Part shown: positions 42,877 through 52,051 of the stretch, piece after piece
Position numbering within the stretch: the stretch's first letter is position 1
Layout: each line of letters begins with the position of its first letter
NCBI RefSeq assembly: GCF_000344615.1
Contig: NZ_KB467825.1
Coordinates: 273,188-337,187, forward strand
Direction of reading: 5' to 3'
DNA length: 64,000 nucleotides
Source of the DNA: Janthinobacterium sp. CG3
Lineage (GTDB): Bacteria; Pseudomonadota; Gammaproteobacteria; Burkholderiales; Burkholderiaceae_D
Notes under the pieces: model-generated
Database searches by the model: none
Told to the model about the DNA's origin: nothing
Seen by the model: only the letters and a program-made list of their open reading frames with translations
Position numbers and translations under genes: made by a program

Positions 42877-42904
42877 ATATGTGGAAAAACTGTGTGCTTT
42901 CAAG
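42877..42904 (-). promoter_or_regulatory. Sigma-32 (RpoH) promoter of dnaK
   Basis: On the minus strand, CTTGAAA (42898-42904), a 13-bp spacer and CCACATAT (42877-42884) closely follow the heat-shock consensus CTTGAAA / CCCCATnT. Confidence 0.8.
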
Positions 42905-42938
42905 ATCTTCTTGATGCCGCACGGCTTATTATTTGTAC

Positions 42939-43466
42939 TTATTTTGCTTGCGCGGTGGTGACGATGGCGGGACGCAGCAGGCGGTCCGCGATCATGTAAC
43001 CCTTTTGCAACACTGCCACGACCGTATTGGCTTCCTGCTCCGCCGGCACCACGGCCACCGCCTGGTGCTTCATCGGATCGAGCTTGTCGCCCGGCGTCGG
43101 GACGATTTCCAGCAAGCGGTTTTTCTCGAAGGCCGACGTCAATTGTTTCAACGTCATCTCGACGCCCTCTTTCAGCGACTCGATCGACGGCGTTTCCACC
43201 GTCAAGGCCATTTCCAGGCTGTCTTTGACCGGCACCATGGCCTCGGCGAAGCTCTCGACGGCGAATTTGTGCGCCTTGGCGACGTCTTCCTGGGCGCGGC
43301 GGCGGATGTTTTCACCATCGGCCTTGGCGCGCATGAAGGCGTCGTGCATTTCAGCAAGACGCGCTTCGGTGCTGGCCAGCTGCTCTTCCAGGGTCGGTTC
43401 GGCGGGAGTCGATGGCGCGGCCTCGGCCTGCGCATTAGGTACAGCTTGGTTTTCCTGATCTTGCAT
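42939..43466 (-). CDS. grpE: Nucleotide exchange factor GrpE
   Basis: This 175-residue DnaK exchange factor has a long N-terminal coiled coil (about 28-80) and then a conserved beta-domain with VPVKDSLEMAL and the C-terminal QKGYMIADRLLRPAIVTTA motif. It is first of the heat-shock series. A perfect sigma-32-type promoter precedes it. Confidence 0.97.
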   Translation of the reverse strand: MQDQENQAVPNAQAEAAPSTPAEPTLEEQLASTEARLAEMHDAFMRAKADGENIRRRAQEDVAKAHKFAVESFAEAMVPVKDSLEMALTVETPSIESLKEGVEMTLKQLTSAFEKNRLLEIVPTPGDKLDPMKHQAVAVVPAEQEANTVVAVLQKGYMIADRLLRPAIVTTAQAK

Positions 43467-43531
43467 CTAAAAGACTCCTACAATCAATGACTTAAATTAG
43501 TTTGGCTTGACTTCTGTACGGCACTGTAGCC

Positions 43532-43559
43532 AGATGGGGATATATCCTACTGTTTCAAG
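43532..43559 (-). promoter_or_regulatory. Sigma-32 (RpoH) promoter of grpE
   Basis: On the minus strand, CTTGAAA (43553-43559), a 13-bp spacer and CCCCATCT (43532-43539) match the RpoH consensus in every defined position. No CIRCE-type HrcA operator is visible here. Confidence 0.85.
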
Positions 43560-43655
43560 GGGTATTACCGGCAAGCATTCTCGCCGCCCGCCCCTATCCC
43601 AACGTTACAAAACTTCGTCTGCCGGGATGTTTCCTTTTGCGCCAGAAGGTCTACT

Positions 43656-43802
43656 ATGGATAAGGAAGACCCGCTGCGCGCCATGCAGCACCCCCTAATC
43701 CGGGAGCGCATCATGAAAACCTCCATCATCGCCGCGGCCGTCCTGGTCTACGCCGTCCTCACCACGGCGTGGATCTGCTATACCGAATTGACGCTGCCTT
43801 GA
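43656..43802 (+). CDS. Small single-TM membrane protein
   Basis: This is a 48-codon frame starting at ATG 43656 (AAGG eight bases upstream), with an internal ATG at 43713 that has its own GGGAG. From either start it encodes one hydrophobic helix, IIAAAVLVYAVLTTAWICY, and a short polar tail ending TELTLP. The longer form adds a charged N-terminus. No family is recognised. It lies alone between divergent grpE and the 3' end of hemH. Translation is plausible from the ribosome sites but unproven. Confidence 0.45.
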   Translation: MDKEDPLRAMQHPLIRERIMKTSIIAAAVLVYAVLTTAWICYTELTLP

Positions 43803-43983
43803 CGCGGCCCGCTTTTCAGCGTGCTTCTCGGCGTGCTTCTCGGCTTGTTTGTCAGACAAGTTATTCCAACAGCCGGCTATTTTAACAGTGTCGCCGCCGC
43901 TCCCGCCACTGGCGCGATACGCGCCGGCGCGCGGCGCCGGACGGTGTGGCGACAAAACCGCGCCGGCGCCGTCCGCTACCGGG

Positions 43984-45093
43984 CTAGTTGGCGGCGCCCA
44001 AGGCCAGCGCCGCCGCGCGGGCCGCCGCGCCGTCGCGGTTGTCGGCGTCGCGCTGGGCCGCCGTCTTCATGGTCGGCCAGCCTATCATGTGCTGCTCGGC
44101 GATTTCGGCCAGGCCGGCGATCCAGGCCGGCGTCTCGTTCAAGCAGGCGATGTAATGGAATTGCTTGCCGCCGGCGGCCTCGAAGTCGTGCTTGGCCTCC
44201 ATCGCGATCTCTTCCAGCGTTTCCAGGCAGTCGCTGGTGAAGCCCGGGCACAGCAGGTCGACGCTGGCGACGCCGTCGCGCGCCAGTTGCTGCAGCGTCG
44301 GCGCGGTGTACGGCTGCAGCCACTCGGCCTTGCCGAAGCGCGACTGAAACGTCACCAGGTACTGTTGCGGCGCCAGGCGCAGCTTGGCGGCCAGCAGGCG
44401 CGCCGTCTTCAGGCACTGGCAATGGTAGGGGTCGCCCAACAGCAGAGTGCGCTTGGGCACGCCGTGGAAGCTCATCACCAGTTTTTGCCCGCGGCCGTGC
44501 GCCTCCCAGTGCGCCAGCACGCTATCGCGCAGGGCGTCGATATAGGCGTCGTGGTCGTGGTAATTCTTAACGAAGCGCAACTCGGGCACGTTGCGCACCT
44601 GCGCGTAGTGCTCGAACACGGCGTCGTAGATCGACCCGGTGGTGGTGCCGGAGTATTGCGGATAGGCCGGCAGGATGGCGACGCGCTCGCAGCCGTCGGC
44701 CTTCAGCCTGGCCAGCACCTCGGGCAGCGACGGCGAACCGTAGCGCATCGCCATGGCGACGGTCAGGCCGTCGTGGCCGCGCTGGCCCAGCGCGCCGCGC
44801 AGCAACATGGCCTGCCGCTGCGTGTGCACCTTCAACGGCGAGCCGTCGCCGGTCCAGATGGACGCGTATTTTTTCGCCGACTGGCCCGAGCGGAACGGCA
44901 GGATAATCACATGCAGGATGCACCACCACAGCAGACGCGGAATTTCGACGACGCGGCGGTCCCACAGGAATTGCTTCAGATAGCGCCGCACCGCCGAGCG
45001 CGTCGGCGCGTCGGGCGTGCCCAGGTTCACCAGCACGACGGCGCTGCGGTCGACGTTGCCGTGGATATAGGGGGGTTCTTTTAAGAAGGACAT
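43984..45093 (-). CDS. hemH: Ferrochelatase HemH
   Basis: This 369-residue enzyme inserts Fe(II) into protoporphyrin IX as the last step of haem synthesis. VLVNLGTPDAPT at the start, the catalytic histidine in SFHGVPKR, FQSRFGKAEWLQPYT and PGFTSDCLETLEEI are family hallmarks. A perfect TATAAT (45132-45137) overlaps the stop codon of the upstream kinase, so hemH probably has its own promoter even though the gap is only 39 bp; no good -35 is visible. Confidence 0.97.
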   Translation of the reverse strand: MSFLKEPPYIHGNVDRSAVVLVNLGTPDAPTRSAVRRYLKQFLWDRRVVEIPRLLWWCILHVIILPFRSGQSAKKYASIWTGDGSPLKVHTQRQAMLLRGALGQRGHDGLTVAMAMRYGSPSLPEVLARLKADGCERVAILPAYPQYSGTTTGSIYDAVFEHYAQVRNVPELRFVKNYHDHDAYIDALRDSVLAHWEAHGRGQKLVMSFHGVPKRTLLLGDPYHCQCLKTARLLAAKLRLAPQQYLVTFQSRFGKAEWLQPYTAPTLQQLARDGVASVDLLCPGFTSDCLETLEEIAMEAKHDFEAAGGKQFHYIACLNETPAWIAGLAEIAEQHMIGWPTMKTAAQRDADNRDGAAARAAALALGAAN

Positions 45094-45132
45094 GGCGGGC
45101 TTCGCGAGGCGGTGAACGGGAACAGCACGCCA

Positions 45133-46665
45133 TTATAGATAGGAATGCGGCGGCCCGTCCGGCAAAGACGCGGCGGCGGCGTCTTCCGTGCGCAGCGGCA
45201 ACGTCAGCGTGATTTCGGTGCCCCGCCCCACGACGGAGGCGATGTCGATGCGCCCGTCGACGCCCACCACGCGCTCGCGCATGCCGATCAGTCCGATGCC
45301 CTGGCTGGCGGCGCCGGCGTCGAAGCCGGCGCCGTTGTCGGCGATGGTAATTTGCAGGTTGTCGTCTTCCTCGATCAAGAACAGCGTCACCGTGGTCTTG
45401 CTCGCCCGCGCGTGCTTGACGACATTCGACAACGCCTCCTGGACCAGCCGGTAGGCGGCGATGGCCAGCGAACCGTCGAGCCGGCTGACGTCGCCGACGC
45501 ACTGGAAGTTGAACTGGCCGACGCCGGCGCGGCCGTAATTGTTGACCATTTCCTCGACCGCGCCGTCCAGGCCGAGCATGTCGAGCACCTCCGGGCGCAG
45601 CCGCCTGACGATGTTGCGCGCGCTGGCGTACAGGTTCGACGTCAACTCGATGGTGGACTGCGCCCGCTCCTTGATTTCCTCGACGGCCGGGCTGTTGTCG
45701 GCGGCCGTCGCCAGCGCGAGGATGCGCTGCGAGTTCAGGCGCGCGGCGATCAGCGTGGCGTTGAGCTCGTCGTGGATTTCAATGGCGATGCTCTTGCGCT
45801 CGTCCTCGACGGCGGAATTGACTTTTTGGATCAGCTTGCGTTTTTCGGCGTCCGATTTCAAGGCTTCGTTGCGCGACTTCAACAGGTCGCGGGTCCGCGC
45901 CTGCACCTTGTTTTCCAGGTTCTGCTTCGACTGGCTCAAGCCGACCGCCATGGCGTTGATCGACGCTTGCAAATCGCCGATTTCGCCGCCCGTCGTCACC
46001 CGCACCTGCACCTGGTAGTGGCCGGCCATGATGGCGCGCACGGCGCAAATGGTGGACGCCAGCGGCCTGCTGAGTATGCGCCGCAGATACAGCGCGAAGC
46101 CGACCGTTGCCACCAGCACGCACAGGGTGATGATGGATTCGACGACTAGGCGGTGGCGCTGCCTGGCCTGCAGGCTGGACGGCGACATCGTGACCCGCAC
46201 ATAGCCGATGACGTCGGCGCGCACCACCTTCGGCGGGCCTTCGGCAATGCCGGACACGTGCGGGCCGCCGTCCGAATAGTCGCTGATGGCCAGGGTCTGC
46301 TTGTTGATGGGCGCCTCGCACACCACGTCGCCGGCCGCGCGGCGCACATTGGTGGCCAGGTGCAGGCGCGCGCTGCGTTGCGCGTTGAGGATCTCGATCC
46401 GGTAAATATCGTTGTCGGCCTTGACCAGGCCGTTGACGATGCGCCGCAGATCGCCGGCGTTGCCGGACACCACGCCGTATTCGGCGCTGTCGGCCAGGGC
46501 CGTGGCGATCACGCGGCCGCGCTCGTCGAGTTCCTCGGCCACCTCCGACAGGCGCGCCTGGTAGGAGCACAGCACGACCGTCAGGAACATCATGACGACC
46601 GGCAAAATCGTGATCAGGACCAGGCGCGCGCCGATGCCCCAGTTTTTCCAGCCGACGGGCCTCAT
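45133..46665 (-). CDS. Sensor histidine kinase, NarX/HisKA_3 type
   Basis: This 510-residue kinase has two transmembrane helices (about 14-34 and 174-194) bracketing a periplasmic sensor of about 140 residues. A HAMP domain (about 195-248), a coiled coil and a HisKA_3 domain follow, with the phosphoacceptor H298 in IEIHDELNATL. The HATPase has DNGAGFD and GIGLIGMRERV. ATG 46665 overlaps the preceding stop by 4 bp. It is the last gene of the operon whose first gene is a matching LuxR-type response regulator. The signal is unknown. Confidence 0.9.
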   Translation of the reverse strand: MRPVGWKNWGIGARLVLITILPVVMMFLTVVLCSYQARLSEVAEELDERGRVIATALADSAEYGVVSGNAGDLRRIVNGLVKADNDIYRIEILNAQRSARLHLATNVRRAAGDVVCEAPINKQTLAISDYSDGGPHVSGIAEGPPKVVRADVIGYVRVTMSPSSLQARQRHRLVVESIITLCVLVATVGFALYLRRILSRPLASTICAVRAIMAGHYQVQVRVTTGGEIGDLQASINAMAVGLSQSKQNLENKVQARTRDLLKSRNEALKSDAEKRKLIQKVNSAVEDERKSIAIEIHDELNATLIAARLNSQRILALATAADNSPAVEEIKERAQSTIELTSNLYASARNIVRRLRPEVLDMLGLDGAVEEMVNNYGRAGVGQFNFQCVGDVSRLDGSLAIAAYRLVQEALSNVVKHARASKTTVTLFLIEEDDNLQITIADNGAGFDAGAASQGIGLIGMRERVVGVDGRIDIASVVGRGTEITLTLPLRTEDAAAASLPDGPPHSYL

Positions 46666-47612
46666 GGCTGCCGCGCCGGCGGTTTGCGCGACAGGCGCCG
46701 GGCCTTCTCGTTGACCACCAGGTTCAGCGACTCGGCCACGTCGTCGTTGACGATGACGCTGTAATATTTCGCGTACTGCGGCTCGGGCACTTTTCCGGTG
46801 CCGTCGACTTCGCCGATCAGCTCTTCGATCTGGGCGTGGATGTCGTCGTTGTCGGAATAGATCGAGGCGAGCGCGCCGGCCTTGACCAGGCCCGCCGAAA
46901 AACCGATCACGGACTGGTTGTGGCGATAGCTGGTCATCAGGATGTTGCGGATATTCTCGGGGTTGTAGAGGGCGCCGTCGGGCATCACCAGCAGGGTAGG
47001 CACGTCGGCGATGCGGTTCAGCACACGGTTCAGCTTGCTTCCGGCGGCGAAGTGCTCGATGCGCAGCGTGCTGCCGGCCTGGACGGCGGCGCGCTGCAGC
47101 AGCGGTTCCAGGTAGCTGGTCTTGTCGCTCAAAATGACCGCCACCGTCACCGCTTGTTTATACAGCAACGTGATGAGCCGCAACTGCAGCGCCGGCGACG
47201 GCTCGGCGTAGATCGCCGTGACGGCGGCGGCGCGCGGCCCGGGCGCGGCGTCGAGAATGCCGCGGTAGGCCAGGCCGGAGGTGTACACGGCGATGATGAC
47301 GCCGTCGACGTTTTGCTGCAGCAGCGCGCGCAAGGCCGCCGGTCCGACCGCGATGTAGATGGCGCCGCTTTTCGCCTGGCGTTTGCCGGCGTCCGTCGAC
47401 ACCTGCGCCGCCGGCATGGCCTTGCTCAACGCGGCAACGATGCCGCGGGTGCTCTCGCTGTCGTCCGACACGGCAATGTGGACGGCGTGGTTGTGCGGCG
47501 CCGCGGCCCCGGCGGCGCCGCCGCAGAGCGGCGCCAGCGCCAGCACGATGCCGCCTAGCGCCGCTGCGCCCCGCGCGGCGCTTTTATATAGGCGGCGTAG
47601 ACGGATCGGCAT
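46662..47612 (-). CDS. Periplasmic ABC_sub_bind-type binding protein
   Basis: This 316-residue exported protein has a signal peptide ending near GGAAGAAAP. A periplasmic-binding-protein-like fold of the YpprABC/ABC_sub_bind type follows (VHIAVSDDSESTRGIVAALSKAM, VAVILSDKTSYLEPLLQRAA, TLLVMPDGALYNPENIRNILMTSYRHNQSVIGFSAGLVKAGALASIY). There are no ABC permease or ATPase genes nearby. Because it is translationally coupled to a histidine kinase, it may be a periplasmic ligand sensor for that kinase, but this is inference. Confidence 0.75.
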   Translation of the reverse strand: MPIRLRRLYKSAARGAAALGGIVLALAPLCGGAAGAAAPHNHAVHIAVSDDSESTRGIVAALSKAMPAAQVSTDAGKRQAKSGAIYIAVGPAALRALLQQNVDGVIIAVYTSGLAYRGILDAAPGPRAAAVTAIYAEPSPALQLRLITLLYKQAVTVAVILSDKTSYLEPLLQRAAVQAGSTLRIEHFAAGSKLNRVLNRIADVPTLLVMPDGALYNPENIRNILMTSYRHNQSVIGFSAGLVKAGALASIYSDNDDIHAQIEELIGEVDGTGKVPEPQYAKYYSVIVNDDVAESLNLVVNEKARRLSRKPPARQP

Positions 47613-49742
47613 TCAAAAACCGACCGTCAGCGAAAAGACGTATTGCATGCCGTCGTTGTAACGGCTTTCGCGGATTTTGCCGATGTCGTCGAAGTAGGCG
47701 GCGCCGCGATGGCGCAGGCGCGATACCGAGAGGGACGGCGTGACGCTGGTGTCTTTTTCCATGCGGAAGGATTTTGACAAGACCAGGTCGGTGCGGCCGT
47801 AGGGCGTCTGCCCCTGCGTGCGCTGGCCATAGCCGTAGTATCCCAGCGCGTAGCGCCAGCCGCCGCGCAGCGTGCGGGCCAGGCCGACGGCGCCGCTGTG
47901 GCGGGCGTACTGGGTTCGTTCATACACGGTCGAGGCGTGGTTGTTGAGGTAGGAATAGGCGGCAAACATGCTCCAGTTGTCGGCGGGGACATAGTTCAAT
48001 TGCATCTCCAGGCCGCTGAGCCTGGCCGAGTTGTCGTTGGTCGGCAGAAACGAGGCGCTCTGTAGCTTTTCGGAAATCAAGCCGGTCAGCTTGTCGTCGA
48101 ACAGCTTGGCGTCGACCAGCACGCCGTAGTGCGGAAAATTGCCCAGGTAGCCGATTTCCTTCGAGACGATCTTTTCGCCGCTCAGCTTGGCCGGCGAGAT
48201 GGCGTTGCGGTAGAAGCGGCCCGTGACGGCGCCGTTCAGCGGCGCGCTGAAGTTGCTCGCCGGGTAGCTCCAGTCGGCGCGCTGCTCCAGCATGTCCGGC
48301 ATGCGCACCGCCCTCGACAGCACGAAGCGCATGCTGCTGTGGGCGTCGAGGTGGACGTTCAGCGCGATGCGCGGGGAAAACGCCGAGCCGGTTAACGTGT
48401 TCTTCTCCAGGAAGCCGCCGGCGTTGACGTTCAGGGCGGCGCCCGGCTTGTATTCGACGTTGGAGAAGGCGCGCCAGGTGGTGTTGTCGACCCTGCCGGC
48501 GAGATAGGTGTCGGACACCGCGTTGTCGCGGCGCACGCCGACGCCATTGACCATCCTCAAGGCGCTGGAAACAATCGCGATGTCCTGGAATTCGACGTCG
48601 GAGCGCACCTCGGACAAGTCCTGGTTGCTGTCGACGCAGATTTTTTCGCGCGCCTGCGCGCCCAGCGCGCGGATGGCCGCGCGCGCCGCCGTCGCCAAGC
48701 TATCCTCGGCGGCGTTGCCGGACGGCGCGACGCGCCCCGCCAGCACCTCGTTCGCATACACCGGATTGGCGCGGCTCAACCGGTACAGCTCCGGCAGCAG
48801 CGCCACGCTGGGCACGCAGCTGCGCCAGGCCTGGCCCCGGCTTTGTTTCGTCACGTACGCTTGCACCTGCACCGCGTGGTGATCGGTCAGGTTGTTTTTC
48901 CATGTCGCGCTGACGGAATAGTCGCGCACCCGAATGTCCGGGAAGCGTATCTGGCTGGCGTCGACGAATTCCATCTGGTTGACGCCCTGCACCACGGACG
49001 CTTGCAGGTCGAGCGTTTCATCGTCCGAGAGGGTGGTCAGCGCGCGCAGGTTCAGGCGCGCCAGGCGGCTGGTGTCGTGGCCGGCGCGCATCGTCGACGC
49101 ATAATCGAAGCCCTTGTCGCCCAGGTGCTCCGCCGTCACCCGGTAGGCGGTGCGCTCGCCGAGCCTGCCGCCGTAGCGCGCCGTGGCGCCGAATTCCTGC
49201 AGCGTGCCGCCGTTGGCGCGCAGCAGCGCGCCGTCGGCCTCGCTCGGATGCTTGGTGATGATGTTTACAATTGCCAACATGGAATTGGCCCCGTAGGACG
49301 CGCTGTTGGGGCCGCGGATCACTTCGATTTTCTCGATGTCCTCCAGCACCACCGGCAGCGCGTTCCAGTCGACCAGCGCGATGCGCAGGCCGTACACGGA
49401 CATGCCGTCGACCAGCACGTTCATGCGCCTGGGAACCAGGATGTTGGTGCCGTGGTAGTTGATGCGGTAGTCGCTGCCGGTGACCCGCGTCACCGCCATT
49501 CCCGGCACCAGCCGGAGCGCGTCGGGGATGCTGCGAATGCCGAATTTTTTCAGCATGTCGGCGGTGATGATGGTGACGCTGCCCGGCACGTCGACCAGCG
49601 ACTGGCGCAGGCGCGTCGGCGTCAGCACCATTGGAATGTCGCTGCCGATATCCGCTTCCGCGGCCAGGGCGGCGCAGGGCCACGCGGCGGCCAGCGCCGC
49701 CGGCGCGGCGATCAATACTGCGGTTCGCAGGGAAAATGGCAT
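47613..49742 (-). CDS. TonB-dependent outer-membrane receptor
   Basis: This 709-residue receptor has a signal peptide ending near ALAAEAD. The plug domain (about 40-165) has VPGSVTIITADMLKKFG, DALRLVPGMAV and IEVIRGPNSASYGANSMLAIVNIIT. The beta-barrel ends VFSLTVGF with the terminal aromatic. It is a short receptor with no N-terminal signalling extension. The substrate is unknown. The stop abuts the start of the periplasmic binding protein (one base apart), so uptake and periplasmic capture are probably coordinated. Confidence 0.9.
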   Translation of the reverse strand: MPFSLRTAVLIAAPAALAAAWPCAALAAEADIGSDIPMVLTPTRLRQSLVDVPGSVTIITADMLKKFGIRSIPDALRLVPGMAVTRVTGSDYRINYHGTNILVPRRMNVLVDGMSVYGLRIALVDWNALPVVLEDIEKIEVIRGPNSASYGANSMLAIVNIITKHPSEADGALLRANGGTLQEFGATARYGGRLGERTAYRVTAEHLGDKGFDYASTMRAGHDTSRLARLNLRALTTLSDDETLDLQASVVQGVNQMEFVDASQIRFPDIRVRDYSVSATWKNNLTDHHAVQVQAYVTKQSRGQAWRSCVPSVALLPELYRLSRANPVYANEVLAGRVAPSGNAAEDSLATAARAAIRALGAQAREKICVDSNQDLSEVRSDVEFQDIAIVSSALRMVNGVGVRRDNAVSDTYLAGRVDNTTWRAFSNVEYKPGAALNVNAGGFLEKNTLTGSAFSPRIALNVHLDAHSSMRFVLSRAVRMPDMLEQRADWSYPASNFSAPLNGAVTGRFYRNAISPAKLSGEKIVSKEIGYLGNFPHYGVLVDAKLFDDKLTGLISEKLQSASFLPTNDNSARLSGLEMQLNYVPADNWSMFAAYSYLNNHASTVYERTQYARHSGAVGLARTLRGGWRYALGYYGYGQRTQGQTPYGRTDLVLSKSFRMEKDTSVTPSLSVSRLRHRGAAYFDDIGKIRESRYNDGMQYVFSLTVGF

Positions 49743-49841
49743 ATTAGTAGCAGTCCAGGGTACCAGCCGATGGCCGGTTGGAGGAAGGGGGATGGCGGGC
49801 CGCGGTGGGCGCGGGCGCGCGAAAGCGCCCGCGCCCGGCCG

Positions 49842-51323
49842 TTACGGCAGGATGTCGCAACCGGCCCCCGGGCTTGGCGGGGCGCTATCCGGGTAGGCTT
49901 TTTCCGGGGAAATGTAGACCGGCGTGCTGGCCGTGAAGCCGTCGGCGAAATGCGCTTCGACGAAGGTCGCGCCCCAACCTTGCGCCGGTTTGTCGATCGG
50001 CGTGCGCAGTTCGCGTTCGTCCTGCTCCATCTCGATGCTGCTGGCGACATAGCGGATGCCGCAGGCATAGCGGAAATCGCGCGACAGCGGATTGTGCGCG
50101 ACCCACTTCACCAGCCGCACCGGCGCTTCGGAAAAGCGCACGTTCAGGATGCTGGCGCCATCCTCGTGGTCGACTTCGGCGAGCAGCTTGGGCATCCTGA
50201 CGGCGTGCTGCAGACGGTTGGTGAAGGGCACCAGCGAATCCTCGGTAAAGCCCTTGATGCCGTAGTGGTTGCTGTTCGGCGCCACGCGCAAGGTCTTGAC
50301 GCCTGGAAGCTTATCGAAATACAGCCTGGCGTTGTCGGGCGTGAAGAAATCGTCGCCGCTGGCGTTGACGATGTATTTTGGTATGGCAAGACGGTGCGCG
50401 TAGGACGTGTTCAAATAGCGCAAGGGATCTTCGATATCCATCAGCTTGCGGAACTCTTTCGTCTGCAGGCGCTCCATGATCCCTTCGTTGACATACGGGG
50501 TCAGCGCCAGCGGCCAATGGCCGCCATACACCTTGAAGGTGTGTTCCAGCATCCTCTTCGTGTTCAGGCCGTCGAACACGAACGGCACGATGGCGTCGAC
50601 GCGGCGGTCGACGATCGCCGTGTGCCAGGCGGCCCAGCCGCGCTTCGAGGTGCCCGCCGCGATGAAGCGGCGCACGCCCCAGCGGCGCAGCTCGATTTCC
50701 GCCAGGTCCATGGTTTTCACGGCGGCCGCCATCATCGGCACGTGCAGCGAGGCGTAGGGGCGCGCTTCCGGGGCGTCCAGGAATAGTTTCCAGCTGTGGG
50801 CGACGCTGTCGTCCTCCCGTCTGCCGCGGGTGTCGTTTTCATACGTCAGGTATTGATTCGGCACATTGCTGACGGAAATGACGATGGTGCGGGTTTTCTG
50901 CGCGACCGAGCGCAAGACTTGCTCGGGAAAGTCGGTCGGCGCCTGGCCGGGAACGCTTTCCCCGGCGTTGACGCCGTTATTGATGACCAGCAGTGCGCGT
51001 TGCGACAGCGCGTTTTCCGGGATGAAAATTTCCACCTCATGCGACCATCTCGCCGGGGTGACAACAAAACCGGGCGTCCAGTTCTGCGACTCCAGCTTGT
51101 ACGCGCGTTTCTCGACGCCCTCGGTGACGCTGCTGCCCGAGTGGCTGTACTGCAGCGGCAGGTTGGCCTGTTCCTTGCGGTAGCAGGCCAGCACGTCGCT
51201 GAAGTCGGTGCGCCGCCCGTCCAGGCATTCGCCCGGGCCGGACTTGTCGGCGGCGGCGTGCGCGGCGGTGCAGGAACTCGCGGCAAAGACCAGCGCGCAA
51301 ACCAAGCTGAGATTATTTTTCAT
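49842..51323 (-). CDS. PhoPQ-activated pathogenicity-related (PqaA-type) secreted hydrolase
   Basis: This 493-residue protein has a signal peptide (LSLVCALVFAASSCTAAHAA) and an alpha/beta-hydrolase fold of the PhoPQ_related family. The nucleophile-elbow-like GTSKRGWAAWH is near residue 223, with DDFFTPDNARLYF and NSNHYGI as later family segments. In Salmonella, the PqaA relative responds to PhoPQ and adds resistance to antimicrobial peptides. Here it is in an operon with a response regulator and a TonB receptor, so it may modify or process an extracellular ligand. Function is inferred. Confidence 0.85.
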   Translation of the reverse strand: MKNNLSLVCALVFAASSCTAAHAAADKSGPGECLDGRRTDFSDVLACYRKEQANLPLQYSHSGSSVTEGVEKRAYKLESQNWTPGFVVTPARWSHEVEIFIPENALSQRALLVINNGVNAGESVPGQAPTDFPEQVLRSVAQKTRTIVISVSNVPNQYLTYENDTRGRREDDSVAHSWKLFLDAPEARPYASLHVPMMAAAVKTMDLAEIELRRWGVRRFIAAGTSKRGWAAWHTAIVDRRVDAIVPFVFDGLNTKRMLEHTFKVYGGHWPLALTPYVNEGIMERLQTKEFRKLMDIEDPLRYLNTSYAHRLAIPKYIVNASGDDFFTPDNARLYFDKLPGVKTLRVAPNSNHYGIKGFTEDSLVPFTNRLQHAVRMPKLLAEVDHEDGASILNVRFSEAPVRLVKWVAHNPLSRDFRYACGIRYVASSIEMEQDERELRTPIDKPAQGWGATFVEAHFADGFTASTPVYISPEKAYPDSAPPSPGAGCDILP

Positions 51324-51397
51324 TGCGGACTTTATAGAGAAGGGATCGGGTGGGCAAAAGCTGTCGCCGCCTTCCGCGGCGAAGCGGAAGGCGGCAT

Positions 51398-52051
51398 TCA
51401 GGGCGTGAGTAGTTCGTGTTTGATCGCCAGGCGGGCGATGTCGGCCATGCGCGTCATGCCCAGCGCCTCCTTGACCGCCTGGCTGAGGTTGCTGATGGTC
51501 TTCGGCGACAGTTTGAGTTGCTCCGCCATTTCGAGATTGGTCATGCCCTTGGCCATCAGGATGAAGACGTCGAACTCGCGTTCGTCGAGCAGCGACTGCG
51601 GCGAATAATCGCCGCGTACCGACAGATTGGCCAAACGCTCGGCGATCAAGGGCAAGAAATACAGGCCGCCTTCATGCGCGCGCGTCACCGCGTTGGCCAG
51701 GTCGGCAGGATCGCAGTCCTTGGTGAGGAAGGCGCGCGCGCCGATCTTGTAACTTTCCTTGATCAGGCTATCCTGGTCGAACTGGCTGAGGAAAATGATC
51801 CTGGCGCCCGGATGCGCTTTGAGCACCTCCTTGGCGGCGTCGATCCCGGTGGCGCCGTCGCCGAAGCGAATGTCCAGCATCAGCACGTCCGGCAGTAATT
51901 CGGTATACTTGCAAATGGCTTCGCGCGGCGTTTTGACCTGCCCCACCACCTCGATGCCAAAACTGGCCAGCGCCACCGCAAACCCCGACATGACGATCGG
52001 ATGGTCGTCGGCCAGTAGTACTCTGATCACCGCTTTTGTTTCTACACTCAC
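51398..52051 (-). CDS. Response regulator, NarL/LuxR family
   Basis: This 217-residue regulator has a receiver domain with acidic pair D15/D16, phosphoacceptor D60 (DVLMLDIRF), S89 and K111, and a LuxR-type HTH (about 150-210: REFDVFILMAKGMTNLEMAEQLKLSPKTISN). The kinase that should phosphorylate it is the last gene of the same operon (45133-46665). It starts the operon, about 98 bp downstream of an Fnr-type box. Confidence 0.92.
   Translation of the reverse strand: MSVETKAVIRVLLADDHPIVMSGFAVALASFGIEVVGQVKTPREAICKYTELLPDVLMLDIRFGDGATGIDAAKEVLKAHPGARIIFLSQFDQDSLIKESYKIGARAFLTKDCDPADLANAVTRAHEGGLYFLPLIAERLANLSVRGDYSPQSLLDEREFDVFILMAKGMTNLEMAEQLKLSPKTISNLSQAVKEALGMTRMADIARLAIKHELLTP

Noticed and set aside
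43467..43560. CIRCE/HrcA operator upstream of grpE
   Set aside because: No TTAGCACTC-N9-GAGTGCTAA pattern is present; the region fits a sigma-32 promoter instead.
43810..43850. Short direct repeat GCGTGCTTCTCG and an antisense frame encoding KHAEKHAEK
   Set aside because: Only two units are present; it is probably part of a weak terminator region, with no coding support.
46662..49742. Fur box for the TonB receptor and hemH
   Set aside because: No sequence close to the Fur consensus was found in the short gaps around these genes, so iron control is not claimed.
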